In this document: positions 43,276 to 51,158 of the stretch, piece after piece | Layout of the letters: the number at the start of each line of letters is the position of its first letter | How positions within the stretch are numbered: the first letter of the stretch is position 1 | Origin: Caldilinea sp. CFX5 | GTDB taxonomy: Bacteria > Chloroflexota > Anaerolineae > Caldilineales > Caldilineaceae | Direction: 5' to 3' | Length of the DNA: 64,000 nt | NCBI GenBank assembly: GCA_021405325.1 | Contig: QWII01000016.1 | Coordinates: 77,256-141,255 of the forward strand | Translations under genes and position numbers: made by a program | Notes under the pieces: generated by a model | The model's input: the letters and a program-made list of their open reading frames with translations, nothing else | Databases searched by the model: none | Told to the model about the DNA's origin: nothing

Positions 43276-44469
43276 CTATGGGCGACGCCACTCCACCTGT
43301 AGGGCTTGCGGTTTTCTAAAGACGAGACCACGCGGTTGCGCTGCTTGGCGGGCGGTGTCCGTCTGTATTAATCGTAAGTGAGCCAGCCTTTTGAGCGCTT
43401 GTTCCAGCGCCAATTGCGCTTCTAGCCGTGCTAAATGGAGACCGAGACAAACATGGGGCCCCTGTGCAAAGGTGACGTGAGAACGCAAATTGGGCCGCCA
43501 GGGGTCAAAGCGATCCGGGTCGGCAAAGGTTGCCGGATCGCGATTGGCGGCGGTCAGCGAGACCCGCACCAGATCATCTTTCCGGATAAGGACATTGCCC
43601 AGTTGTACATCCGCGGTGGCATAGCGATCGACCACGGCTGCCGCCGGTTCCAGGCGCAGTGATTCTTCAACCACCGCCGGCAACAGGGTTGGCTCTTGGC
43701 GCACAGCTTCTAAAACCACCCCATTGGTTAATAAGTGGTAGAAAGCATTTGTAATCATGGCTTCAGTCGTTTCGATCCCGCCAAAGAGCAGTACTGCCGC
43801 ATTCGCCACAATCTGATCAACCGACAGACCAGTCCCCGCACCGCTTGCTGCCGCCAGGAGATTCGCCGCCGGCTGTTGCGCCAGGATCGGTAATAAATGG
43901 GCGTGCAAAGCGGCAAAAGCGGCCTGCCCTTCGGCGCTGACCGGCTCACCGGCAGTTACACGGGTGACAGCATCCACAATAGCATCATACCAACCCAGCA
44001 CGGTTGTCACCGCTGTTTCTTGTAGGCCCAGGGCGGTGATCATCGTCTTGACGGCTACCGGGCCGGCAAAGTCACGGCGTAGTTCGGCGCAACCGCGGGC
44101 GACAAGGCTGTCGAGGAGATGGTGGATATGGTCGGCCACGGGTTGCCGGAAGCAGCGCTGAACCGCTTCTAGGCGAAAGGGCCGTTCAAACGGGGTGCGG
44201 TGGCGTTGATGCTCTACACCATCTAGGGACAACATGCTTGGCCCGATCACTTGGGCGGTCGAAAAACCGGGGTGATCCACGGTATAACTTTTGCTGTCGC
44301 GCATGACCGCAATGGCGGCCGCGCGCGGCGTGACCAGCCAACCGTTGATTGCCGGCAGCCATGAGACAGGCTCTGTCGCCCGTAACCGGTGGAGGAGTGG
44401 GTGGGGATCGCCCTCAAGCTCAGCTAAGGTCACAGTCGCCCCGATAGGAAAAAGGGTATATTTATTCAT
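43276..44469 (-). CDS. Cytochrome P450 (soluble bacterial class)
   Basis: 397 residues. The I-helix oxygen-activation motif is FGGIETTEA (229-237), E269-S-L-R272 is the ExxR salt-bridge motif, and Cys341 in FAQGPHVCLG is the heme thiolate ligand. The length and motifs fit the class that takes electrons from ferredoxin; no ferredoxin gene is nearby. It is divergent from a TetR regulator gene whose operator-like palindromes lie in the shared 194-base gap. A TATAAT on the minus strand (44482-44477) lies only 7 bases before the ATG, so its transcript could be nearly leaderless. Confidence 0.92.
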   Translation of the reverse strand: MNKYTLFPIGATVTLAELEGDPHPLLHRLRATEPVSWLPAINGWLVTPRAAAIAVMRDSKSYTVDHPGFSTAQVIGPSMLSLDGVEHQRHRTPFERPFRLEAVQRCFRQPVADHIHHLLDSLVARGCAELRRDFAGPVAVKTMITALGLQETAVTTVLGWYDAIVDAVTRVTAGEPVSAEGQAAFAALHAHLLPILAQQPAANLLAAASGAGTGLSVDQIVANAAVLLFGGIETTEAMITNAFYHLLTNGVVLEAVRQEPTLLPAVVEESLRLEPAAAVVDRYATADVQLGNVLIRKDDLVRVSLTAANRDPATFADPDRFDPWRPNLRSHVTFAQGPHVCLGLHLARLEAQLALEQALKRLAHLRLIQTDTARQAAQPRGLVFRKPQALQVEWRRP

Positions 44470-44572
44470 GTTTTCTATTATATCTTATATCTATTTATCC
44501 GTCGAACACCTGAAAAGGGTAACGGGACTTGTGTTTCGTAAGTTCATCGTAAATTTCGGGGCCCATAATAAC

Positions 44573-44585
44573 TGAATTTTATTCA
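44573..44585. promoter_or_regulatory. Second TetR operator-like palindrome
   Basis: TGAATTTTATTCA is a 5-base-arm palindrome. It shares the GAAT...ATTC halves with the site at 44621-44641. It lies between the divergent P450 and tetR genes. Confidence 0.4.
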
Positions 44586-44594
44586 TTTACCCTC

Positions 44595-44641
44595 TTGACA
44601 GCGGTTGTTCTTTTTGGTATAATGAATGAGATTCATTCATT
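44595..44641 (+). promoter_or_regulatory. Near-consensus promoter with overlapping palindromic operator
   Basis: TTGACA (44595-44600), 17 bases, TATAAT (44618-44623): a perfect sigma-70 pair. The palindrome AATGAATG (44621-44628), 5 bases, CATTCATT (44634-44641) overlaps the -10 box and the start point. This is the classic layout for autorepression by the TetR protein encoded just downstream. Confidence 0.8.
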
Positions 44642-44663
44642 TATTGTAAAGGGACTTTATTTC

Positions 44664-45248
44664 ATGGCCCGCACTGCTGATCCAACCCTGCGTTCCACTA
44701 TCTTGCAAGCCGCGCGTACCATCTTTCAACAAAAAGGGTACGCCGATGCGCGCATGGCCGATATTGCCGGCCTCGCCAATATTGCTGTCGGCACCATTTA
44801 TCTCTACTTTCGCACCAAAGAGGCGCTGGTGATGGCGCTGGCGGATGAATTTCACCGGCGGCTGTTGGAAGAGTCGATTCCAATGTTGCGGCATGGGAAT
44901 TTTGCCGACGCCATTGCCGCTTCTTTACGCCGCACCACCGCCATTATGCGTGAGCATCAAGACCTGTTAGCCATGGTCTATCTACAGATGGGCCTGGCTG
45001 CCTTTACCGAACCAAGTCCAGCCGACGAGCAGTTGCTGGCGGCGCTCACCGACGCGCTGGCGGAACGGATGGCGCGGGGTGAAGCGCGACCCTATGACCC
45101 GACCATGGCCGCGCTGTTGATCACGGGCTTGGTGGAGCGGGCTGTGCTGACCACTTTGTTGGAAGGCGATGCCGGCATGGCATTGCTGGAAGAGACGCTC
45201 ATACGCTTTGCCCAACATGCGTTGATTCCTGATGCAGCGTCAGTATAA
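44664..45248 (+). CDS. TetR family transcriptional regulator
   Basis: 194 residues from ATG 44664, 23 codons inside a longer open frame; AAAGGGA precedes it and the longer frame would start within the promoter. The helix-turn-helix spans about residues 29-50 (ARMADIAGLANIAVGTIYLY), followed by the usual FRTKEAL. The C-terminal ligand domain is typical in length. It probably represses its own gene and one or both flanking P450 genes through the palindromes at 44573 and 44621, being released by a small hydrophobic ligand. Confidence 0.9.
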   Translation: MARTADPTLRSTILQAARTIFQQKGYADARMADIAGLANIAVGTIYLYFRTKEALVMALADEFHRRLLEESIPMLRHGNFADAIAASLRRTTAIMREHQDLLAMVYLQMGLAAFTEPSPADEQLLAALTDALAERMARGEARPYDPTMAALLITGLVERAVLTTLLEGDAGMALLEETLIRFAQHALIPDAASV

Positions 45249-45250
45249 AA

Positions 45251-45350
45251 CAGGACTTACGCAAGACGCCGGGCACCCAGCGGGTTCCCGCGCCATCTCT
45301 GGCGGCAGGCCGGCATCCTGCCGGCCTGCCCGGCGTCTTGCATAAGTCCT
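45251..45350. mobile_element. MITE copy 3 (AGGACTTACGCA ends)
   Basis: 100 bp with terminal inverted repeats AGGACTTACGCAAGACGCCG and complement (one base differs, CATAAG). The core CCATCTCTGGCGGCAGGCC matches copy 1. It is inserted between the tetR stop and the ribosome site of the next P450 gene, so it may end or modulate the shared transcript. Confidence 0.75.
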
Positions 45351-45387
45351 ATAAAAAAGAGATTAAGAGATAAAAGGTAGGTATTTT

Positions 45388-46758
45388 ATGACCACAATGA
45401 CATTAGAACGCCCTGCCCAGAAGCAGCCGCCGCTGTTGCGTGGACTACCCATCATCGGCAATTTAATTCCCCTCAGCCATGACATTCTGGGCTTTGTACA
45501 GCAGGCCGTTCGCGAACACGAAGATCTGGTTGAAGTGAAGTTAATGGGGGCATCGTTTTATATCGCCACCCATCCGGCTGTAATTGAAGAAGTGTTGGTG
45601 ACGAAAAACCACCACTTTATCAAGGATAAAGGACTACGGGAGTTTGCCAAGCCGGTCTTTGGCCGGGGCCTGCTGACCAGTGACGGTGATTTTTGGCTCC
45701 GTCAACGGCGCCTGGCCCAGCCGGCCTTCCACCGCCAGCGCATTGCCGCCTATGGGGAGGTGATGACCAACTTTACCGAGCGCACCCTGGCCCACTGGCG
45801 TGACGGCGAGGTGCATGACATCCATGAAGCGATGATGAAGCTGACCCTCGAAGTCGTCGCCAAAACGCTCTTCGATCAAGAAGACAACGCCGAGGTCGCC
45901 GACATCGGGCTGGCGCTGGACGCGATCATGGCGCGCTTTGACAATAACAGCTATCTCAGCATGATTGAAAATGTGGTGCAGCGCCCGCTCCCCACCCCGA
46001 CCCAACGACGTTATAAACAAGCCGTGCGCCGTCTGGATGCGATTGTCAGCGGTGTGAGCGCCCAACGCCGTGCCCAAAATGAGGACAAAGGCGATCTGCT
46101 GGGTATGTTCCTGGCGGCCCGTGACGAAGATGGCAACGGCATGAGCGACCAGCAGTTGCTCGATGAGTGCAAGACCATGTTCCTGGCCGGCCACGAAACG
46201 ACAGCGTTGACCCTTTCCTGGACGCTATGGCTGCTCGATCGTCATCCGGCGGTGAAGGCGAAGTTACAAACCGAATTGGCGCAGGTGCTGGCCGGTCGCA
46301 CGCCGACGCTGGCCGATCTGCCGAAGTTGCCCTATACGGAACGGGTGATCCTGGAATCCATGCGTCTCTACCCGCCGGCCTGGACCATTCAGCGTGAAGC
46401 GACCAGTGACGTGGTCATTGGCGGCTATATGATTCCCAAGGGAAGCGATGTTCTCATCAGTCAATATGGCGTTCAGCGCGACCCGCGCTGGTATCCCGAC
46501 CCCGAACGCTTTGACCCCGATCGTTGGGAAAATGACCTGCTCAAACAGTTGCCTAAGTACGCCTACTTCCCCTTTGGCGGCGGACCGCGCCTCTGTATCG
46601 GTCAACAATTCGCCCAGATGGAAGCGGCGCTCATGTTGGCAACGATCGTGCAGCGCTTTGATCTGACGCTAGTCCGAGGACAGAAGATTGTGCCGCAGCC
46701 GTCGATCACCATGCGGCCGCGCTATGGGTTGAAGATGAGGGTGAAACGCCTAATCTAA
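45388..46758 (+). CDS. Cytochrome P450 (CYP102/CYP4-like class)
   Basis: 456 residues; AAGGTAGG precedes the ATG. The start of the protein has a proline-rich hinge (PLLRGLPIIGNLIPLSHD). The I-helix is AGHETT (267-272), E323-x-x-R326, a PERF motif (FDPDRW) and Cys403 in FPFGGGPRLCIG. The motif set resembles fatty-acid hydroxylases of the CYP102/CYP4 type rather than the soluble class of the other two P450s here. No fused reductase is present. It lies on the same strand as tetR with the MITE between them. Confidence 0.92.
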   Translation: MTTMTLERPAQKQPPLLRGLPIIGNLIPLSHDILGFVQQAVREHEDLVEVKLMGASFYIATHPAVIEEVLVTKNHHFIKDKGLREFAKPVFGRGLLTSDGDFWLRQRRLAQPAFHRQRIAAYGEVMTNFTERTLAHWRDGEVHDIHEAMMKLTLEVVAKTLFDQEDNAEVADIGLALDAIMARFDNNSYLSMIENVVQRPLPTPTQRRYKQAVRRLDAIVSGVSAQRRAQNEDKGDLLGMFLAARDEDGNGMSDQQLLDECKTMFLAGHETTALTLSWTLWLLDRHPAVKAKLQTELAQVLAGRTPTLADLPKLPYTERVILESMRLYPPAWTIQREATSDVVIGGYMIPKGSDVLISQYGVQRDPRWYPDPERFDPDRWENDLLKQLPKYAYFPFGGGPRLCIGQQFAQMEAALMLATIVQRFDLTLVRGQKIVPQPSITMRPRYGLKMRVKRLI

Positions 46759-46847
46759 GCATTCAATTCTTCCGCCGATTCCTAAATTCCTGCCGACAAG
46801 GTATAATAAAACCCTATACTGGAAAACGCCTACAAAGTGAGGTTGCG

Positions 46848-46976
46848 ATGCCGACCACTCGTTCTGACTTTCAACTGTCAAAAAGATTAAGTTGTGCAGT
46901 CGACAATGGGGGCGCCACCCAGTGGATCCCCGGCCCAGCCAGCATCATGCCGCCGCGTGGCGTGACGAGCCGTTAG
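46848..46976 (+). CDS. Possible 42-residue small protein
   Basis: A short frame from ATG 46848, preceded by GTGAGG at the right distance and by a TATAAT at 46802-46807 with a weak -35. It ends 20 bases before the ATC hydrolase-like gene. Start [13 protein letters not shown], end PPRGVTSR. It matches no family I know and could be chance. Confidence 0.2.
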   Translation: MPTTRSDFQLSKRLSCAVDNGGATQWIPGPASIMPPRGVTSR

Positions 46977-46996
46977 AGCGATTGAGAGGAACTAAC

Positions 46997-47506
46997 ATGA
47001 CAAACGAAGTGATCCCTACGATGCCCCCGGATACCCTCAATGAAATCGGGGTGCTGAAGCGCCGCGAGATCGAAGCGCGCATTATCGGCCCGATTGTTGA
47101 GGCGCTTGCCAAAGAATTTGACCGCGAGCGCGTCCTCGCCATTGTGGCCGAAACGATTATCAACGTGGCGCGCAAGCAGGGCGCCGAACGCGCCTCAGCG
47201 ATGGGTGATGATTCGCTCATCGCCTTTTCTAATTCTGCTGGTGACTGGCGCAAGGGTAATGCGCTGGAAATTGAAGTTCTGGAACAAAACGCGGAGCGCT
47301 ACGACTTTAATGTCACCCGCTGTCGTTATGCCGAGATGTATCGGTCGCTGGGCATGGCGGAATTGGGCGCTGTCCTCTCCTGTAACCGCGATTATTCACT
47401 GGTAGAAGGCTTCAATCCGGAGATCAAGTTGGAACGTAAACAGACGATTATGCAAGGCGCGCCCTGCTGCACCTTCCGCTATAGCAGACAGCCATTGACA
47501 ACTTGA
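46997..47506 (+). CDS. L-2-amino-thiazoline-4-carboxylic acid hydrolase-like protein
   Basis: 169 residues from ATG 46997 (AGAGGA before it); a longer in-frame start at 46892 has no ribosome site. The helical N-terminal part ([20 protein letters not shown]) and the C-terminal [26 protein letters not shown] and GAPCCTFRY are typical of the ATC hydrolase family. The named activity opens the thiazoline ring to give cysteine derivatives. Many members are of unknown function. It is followed by a hairpin and the thioredoxin-like gene. Confidence 0.72.
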   Translation: MTNEVIPTMPPDTLNEIGVLKRREIEARIIGPIVEALAKEFDRERVLAIVAETIINVARKQGAERASAMGDDSLIAFSNSAGDWRKGNALEIEVLEQNAERYDFNVTRCRYAEMYRSLGMAELGAVLSCNRDYSLVEGFNPEIKLERKQTIMQGAPCCTFRYSRQPLTT

Positions 47507-47520
47507 GTTGTTTGATGTTA

Positions 47521-47562
47521 ATCGTGGATGGTGGATAGTAAAGCTCATCTACCATCCACGAT
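47521..47562. terminator. 12-bp hairpin between genes
   Basis: ATCGTGGATGGT (47521-47532) is complementary to 47551-47562. It may end the transcript of the ATC hydrolase-like gene. Confidence 0.45.
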
Positions 47563-47595
47563 CCGCCATCCATTTTTTAGGAAAGGAACCCATCC

Positions 47596-48204
47596 ATGTC
47601 GATCACCAAAGAACGTTTTGCCCAGGGGATGAGCTACGACGCCTACAAAGCGCAGATGACACGCAATCGCGAACGGTTGGAAGCCAATGAGCAAGCGGTT
47701 GAACTGGCGTCGGCCGATCTTGCGTATTTTCAGAACTTGCCTCAATCACTCAATGTGGTGGCGCTGGCGGAGGATTGGTGTGGCGATGTGATCAACAACC
47801 TGCCGGTATTGGGGCGGTTGGCGGCGGCCAGCGGTAAGTTGAAGGTGAGCATCTTCCTGCGCGACCAGAACCTTGATATTATGGATCAGTATCTTAACCA
47901 GGGGCAGTTCCGTTCGATCCCGGTCTTTGTCTTTTTTGACGAAAACTTCCGTGAACTGGGCCACTGGATCGAACGCCCGGCGCGCATCCACGAAATGTTG
48001 ATGGCGATGCGCCGCAACCTCTTCGCCACTGATCCGGCGCTGGCCGGCATGACGATGGACATGTCGCCCAGCCAGATGCCCGAAGAAGCGCGCAACCGGC
48101 TGATGCAGGCCAACGCCGATTTCCGCGCGGCGCATCGGGTTGAGTCAGATCAGGAAGTGGTGCGTGAGTTGCGCGCCCTGGTGGAGCGTGGGTTGGCCGG
48201 CTAG
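47596..48204 (+). CDS. Thioredoxin-like protein with a single active-site cysteine
   Basis: 202 residues; AGGAAAGGA precedes the ATG. The thioredoxin fold is recognised from VVALAEDWCGDVINNLP (residues 54-70) and the cis-proline strand RSIPVFVFF. The usual C-x-x-C is reduced to Cys62 followed by Gly-Asp-Val, so it cannot form the normal intramolecular disulfide. It may be monothiol, bacilliredoxin-like or a binding protein of the Thioredoxin_9 type. The quinone oxidoreductase gene starts 20 bases after it, so they are probably co-transcribed. Confidence 0.8.
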   Translation: MSITKERFAQGMSYDAYKAQMTRNRERLEANEQAVELASADLAYFQNLPQSLNVVALAEDWCGDVINNLPVLGRLAAASGKLKVSIFLRDQNLDIMDQYLNQGQFRSIPVFVFFDENFRELGHWIERPARIHEMLMAMRRNLFATDPALAGMTMDMSPSQMPEEARNRLMQANADFRAAHRVESDQEVVRELRALVERGLAG

Positions 48205-48224
48205 GTGTGCGAAAAGGAGGCAGC

Positions 48225-49169
48225 ATGAGTAAAATGCGGGCAGTGATCGTGACGCCGGAAGCGCCCTCGCGTCTGGCGATCAACACAGTCGACGCGCCCA
48301 CGCCAGACTCGTCAGCAGCACTGGTGCGAGTGCGGGCGGTTTCGCTCAATCGCGGGGAAGTGCGCCGAACCCAGAGTGATCCCGCCGGGGCGCGCCCTGG
48401 TTGGGATCTGGCCGGTGTTGTCGAACGAGCGGCGGCGGATGGCGCTGGGCCGCCGGTGGGCAGTCGTGTGGTTGGCTTTGTCCCTGCCGGGGCCTGGGCG
48501 GAACTTGTCGCCGTACCCGCGCAAGCGTTGGCCGTGTTGCCGGAGGAAGTCAGCTTCAGCCAGGCGGGTACCTTGCCCGTCGCCGGCCTGACCGCCTTGC
48601 TGGGGCTGGAGAAGGCGGGCAGCCTGTTGGGCCGCACCGTGCTGATCACCGGCGCGACCGGCGGCGTCGGTGATTTTGCTGTACAACTGGCGCGGGAAGT
48701 AGGGGCCAATGTCGTGGCATTGGTGCGCACGATGGAGCGGGCCGAGCGGGTGCGTGAAATCGGCGCGCACACCGTGGTCGCCGGGAATGATGCCACCGTC
48801 GCGGCCCCCTATGGCCCCTATCATCTGGTCTTTGATGGCGTCGGCGGCGAGGTGCTGGCGAGTGCGCTGCCGTTGTTGGCGCCCGATGGCCTGGCCGTAG
48901 CCTATGGCCGGACGGTCGGCCCGACGATCACCTTTGATCTCGGCCAGTTTTTTGGCAAGGGCGGTTTAAGCTTATACGGCTTTATCCTCTTCCACGAAGT
49001 GCGCCGGACACCCGCCAGTGTTGGCTTGGCCCGCCTGCTGGCGCTCATTGCCGCCAAGCGGCTCCGCCCCTACATCACCGTCGAGACCAGTTGGACCGAC
49101 ATCAGCGAAGTGGCCCAGCAGTTGCTGAATCGGGAGTATCCCGGTAAGGCGGTCTTGCTAATAGATTGA
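48225..49169 (+). CDS. Zinc-free MDR alcohol dehydrogenase / quinone oxidoreductase
   Basis: 314 residues from ATG 48225, behind AAAAGGAGG. It is a medium-chain dehydrogenase with the GroES-like N-terminal domain (GWDLAGVVERAAADG, VVGFVPAGAWAELVAVP). The Rossmann domain has VLITGATGGVGDFAVQLAR. The catalytic zinc ligands are absent, as in QOR/zeta-crystallin enzymes, so it likely reduces enones or quinones with NADPH. It forms a short plus-strand unit with the thioredoxin-like gene and converges on the VOC gene at 49243. Confidence 0.85.
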   Translation: MSKMRAVIVTPEAPSRLAINTVDAPTPDSSAALVRVRAVSLNRGEVRRTQSDPAGARPGWDLAGVVERAAADGAGPPVGSRVVGFVPAGAWAELVAVPAQALAVLPEEVSFSQAGTLPVAGLTALLGLEKAGSLLGRTVLITGATGGVGDFAVQLAREVGANVVALVRTMERAERVREIGAHTVVAGNDATVAAPYGPYHLVFDGVGGEVLASALPLLAPDGLAVAYGRTVGPTITFDLGQFFGKGGLSLYGFILFHEVRRTPASVGLARLLALIAAKRLRPYITVETSWTDISEVAQQLLNREYPGKAVLLID

Positions 49170-49242
49170 GGCATCCCAGGGGACAAGGAGACATAAGGTG
49201 AGTCGATCTCGTGTCTCGTGTCACCCTGTCATTTTGTTAAAT

Positions 49243-50169
49243 TTATACCTCGACATACGAGTAAGCGCTTTCCCGCTCCTGGGCGACTGATTCAGGATCG
49301 AACTTGAAATAGGAGCGGGGCGGCAGGATGCCCCAGGTGTTGGAGGAATAGGGGTTGTCGGGGTGGACCACCGGCTGGTGATCCGCCTCCAGCACCTGCA
49401 TATCGGTGCAGAGTTCGATAAAGTGTTCCTCTTCCCACATGCGCCAGTAGACCGCCAGGTTCTGCGCCATGCCGTGGCGCAGTGGCCCCCAGGTGATAAA
49501 CCGCCCATGTTTAGCAATGTGATCGAGCGCGTTGCGGATCTCGCCCCAATCGACCAGATCATAGGCCGTGTGATGGACGTGAGGATAACCCTTTTCCAAA
49601 AAGGCGATGACGTGATGGCGCGAATCGATGTGCATCCAGACCGCCACGTCGCCGATCCAGTCAGTGGTGCGAAAACCCAACACTTCGCTATACCAGTGGT
49701 GGATGCGCTTGACATCTGCCGTAAGATAGTTCATGTGGCCCAAGCGGCGCGGGTGGTAGCCGCGCAAAGTATTGGTCGGAATCATGATTGGTGGACGCAC
49801 ATCCGTCGGCTTTTGGCGCTCAATCAACACTACGCCATTGCCGTCAGGGTCGGTCAGCCGCAACCCTTCGCCGCGCACCGGCACGGCGACCCGTGCCGGT
49901 GTAGCGCCCCGCCGCACTAACTCGGCCTCCGCCGCAGCCAGTGAAAGTCCGTTTTCCAGTTCATAGGCTACGTAATCCAGAAACGGTTTTGCCCCATTAG
50001 CGTCCCGCAGCACCAAACAATAATCTTCGTGCATACAGCGCATGATCGCATAGTCACCAAACCGTTCGCCATGCAAGCCCAACAGCATTTCATAGCGATG
50101 AAACGCCTCGGCCACATCCGCGACTAACACACAGGTATGGTGTAGGTTCATACATAGTTTTTGATTCAT
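49243..50169 (-). CDS. Two-domain VOC/type I extradiol dioxygenase-like protein
   Basis: 308 residues from ATG 50169. Two glyoxalase/VOC modules: about 5-125 (HHTCVLVADVAEAFHRYEML, LTDPDGNGVVLIE) and about 140-275 (LGHMNYLTADVKRIHHWYSE). The second carries likely metal ligands: His in LGHMNYLT, His in DSRHHVIAF and Glu in HFIELCTD. This is the arrangement of catechol 2,3-dioxygenases, which cleave aromatic rings next to a diol. The FAH hydrolase gene lies 45 bases upstream, fitting a meta-cleavage or related pathway. Confidence 0.82.
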   Translation of the reverse strand: MNQKLCMNLHHTCVLVADVAEAFHRYEMLLGLHGERFGDYAIMRCMHEDYCLVLRDANGAKPFLDYVAYELENGLSLAAAEAELVRRGATPARVAVPVRGEGLRLTDPDGNGVVLIERQKPTDVRPPIMIPTNTLRGYHPRRLGHMNYLTADVKRIHHWYSEVLGFRTTDWIGDVAVWMHIDSRHHVIAFLEKGYPHVHHTAYDLVDWGEIRNALDHIAKHGRFITWGPLRHGMAQNLAVYWRMWEEEHFIELCTDMQVLEADHQPVVHPDNPYSSNTWGILPPRSYFKFDPESVAQERESAYSYVEV

Positions 50170-50214
50170 AGCATTTCCATTTTTCCCAGAATGAGGCGTG
50201 CGCACGCCTCGGGT

Positions 50215-51069
50215 TTACCGAAATTCCCCAACCCGCCGCGCCGCCTCATCTTCCGGCATCGCCAGGGCGACATGGAGCGTGTTGGGCGTTACTTCGGGCG
50301 GGATGCCGACCGGTTGTAGATCATAATCGAGTTCGACGATGGTGTTGCGCAGGCGACCGATACCGCTCACTTCCACTTCCACCACATCCCCCACCGTGAC
50401 CGGGCGCGAGTTGGCCGGCGTGCCGGTGAGGATCACATCGTTGGGTTCCAGGGTGATGACACGGGAGAGATCGGCCACCTGATAGGCAAAGGAGAACATC
50501 AAATCGCTGCCGACCTGCGCCTCTTGCACCACCTGGCCGTTGACATAGGTGCGCAGGATGAGACTATCGGGATCGACATCATCACGATCGACCAGAAACG
50601 GCCCCATCGGCCCAAAGCCATCCTGTCCCTTCACCCGCACCATGGCGCCCCGGTCGGCGTGACGAAATTCGTGTAGACCAAAGTCATTGCAAATGGTGTA
50701 GCCGCGCACATAGTCGAGCGCCTGATCAATGGAGACATTTTTGCAGCGCTTGCTAATCACCACTGCCACTTCACCCTCGTAGTTGAGAAACTTGCAGCCA
50801 CGCGGGCGGGCCACCGGCGCATTGTGGTGCGAAACCGAGTTGAGCGGTTTGACAAAATAGGCGGGGTATTCGGGGATCTTGGTCATCTTGTACTCGACAC
50901 AGCGGCTGCGATAGGTGAGGTGTGTCGCCAACACCTGACGCGGTTCGATGGGGCAGAGGTAGTCGGCGCTTGCCACCGGGACAGTTGCGCCATCCGCCAA
51001 CCGGATCTGATCGCCAACCACCACCCCGGCCTGGGGTTGACCATTGTAGCGAATTCTTGCATGTTTCAT
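50215..51069 (-). CDS. Fumarylacetoacetate hydrolase family protein
   Basis: 284 residues. The metal ligands E98 and E100 (FLNYEGEVAVVI) and D129 (CNDFGLHEF) are present. K147 lies in VKGQDGFGPMGPF, followed by TYVNGQVVQEAQVGSDLMFS and VILTGTP. The family contains 2-oxo-hept-3-ene-dioate hydratases/decarboxylases (HpaG), acylpyruvases and FAH itself. Next to an extradiol dioxygenase-like gene it may act on the ring-cleavage product. The first 50 residues differ from typical members, but length is normal. Confidence 0.85.
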   Translation of the reverse strand: MKHARIRYNGQPQAGVVVGDQIRLADGATVPVASADYLCPIEPRQVLATHLTYRSRCVEYKMTKIPEYPAYFVKPLNSVSHHNAPVARPRGCKFLNYEGEVAVVISKRCKNVSIDQALDYVRGYTICNDFGLHEFRHADRGAMVRVKGQDGFGPMGPFLVDRDDVDPDSLILRTYVNGQVVQEAQVGSDLMFSFAYQVADLSRVITLEPNDVILTGTPANSRPVTVGDVVEVEVSGIGRLRNTIVELDYDLQPVGIPPEVTPNTLHVALAMPEDEAARRVGEFR

Positions 51070-51158
51070 ATTCGTTGTCCTATGATAAAATGAACGTAAG
51101 TACGAAAGGGCTGGTCACTGCAGCAACGGACTGCTCAGGCAAGATAAAAGGATCATTC

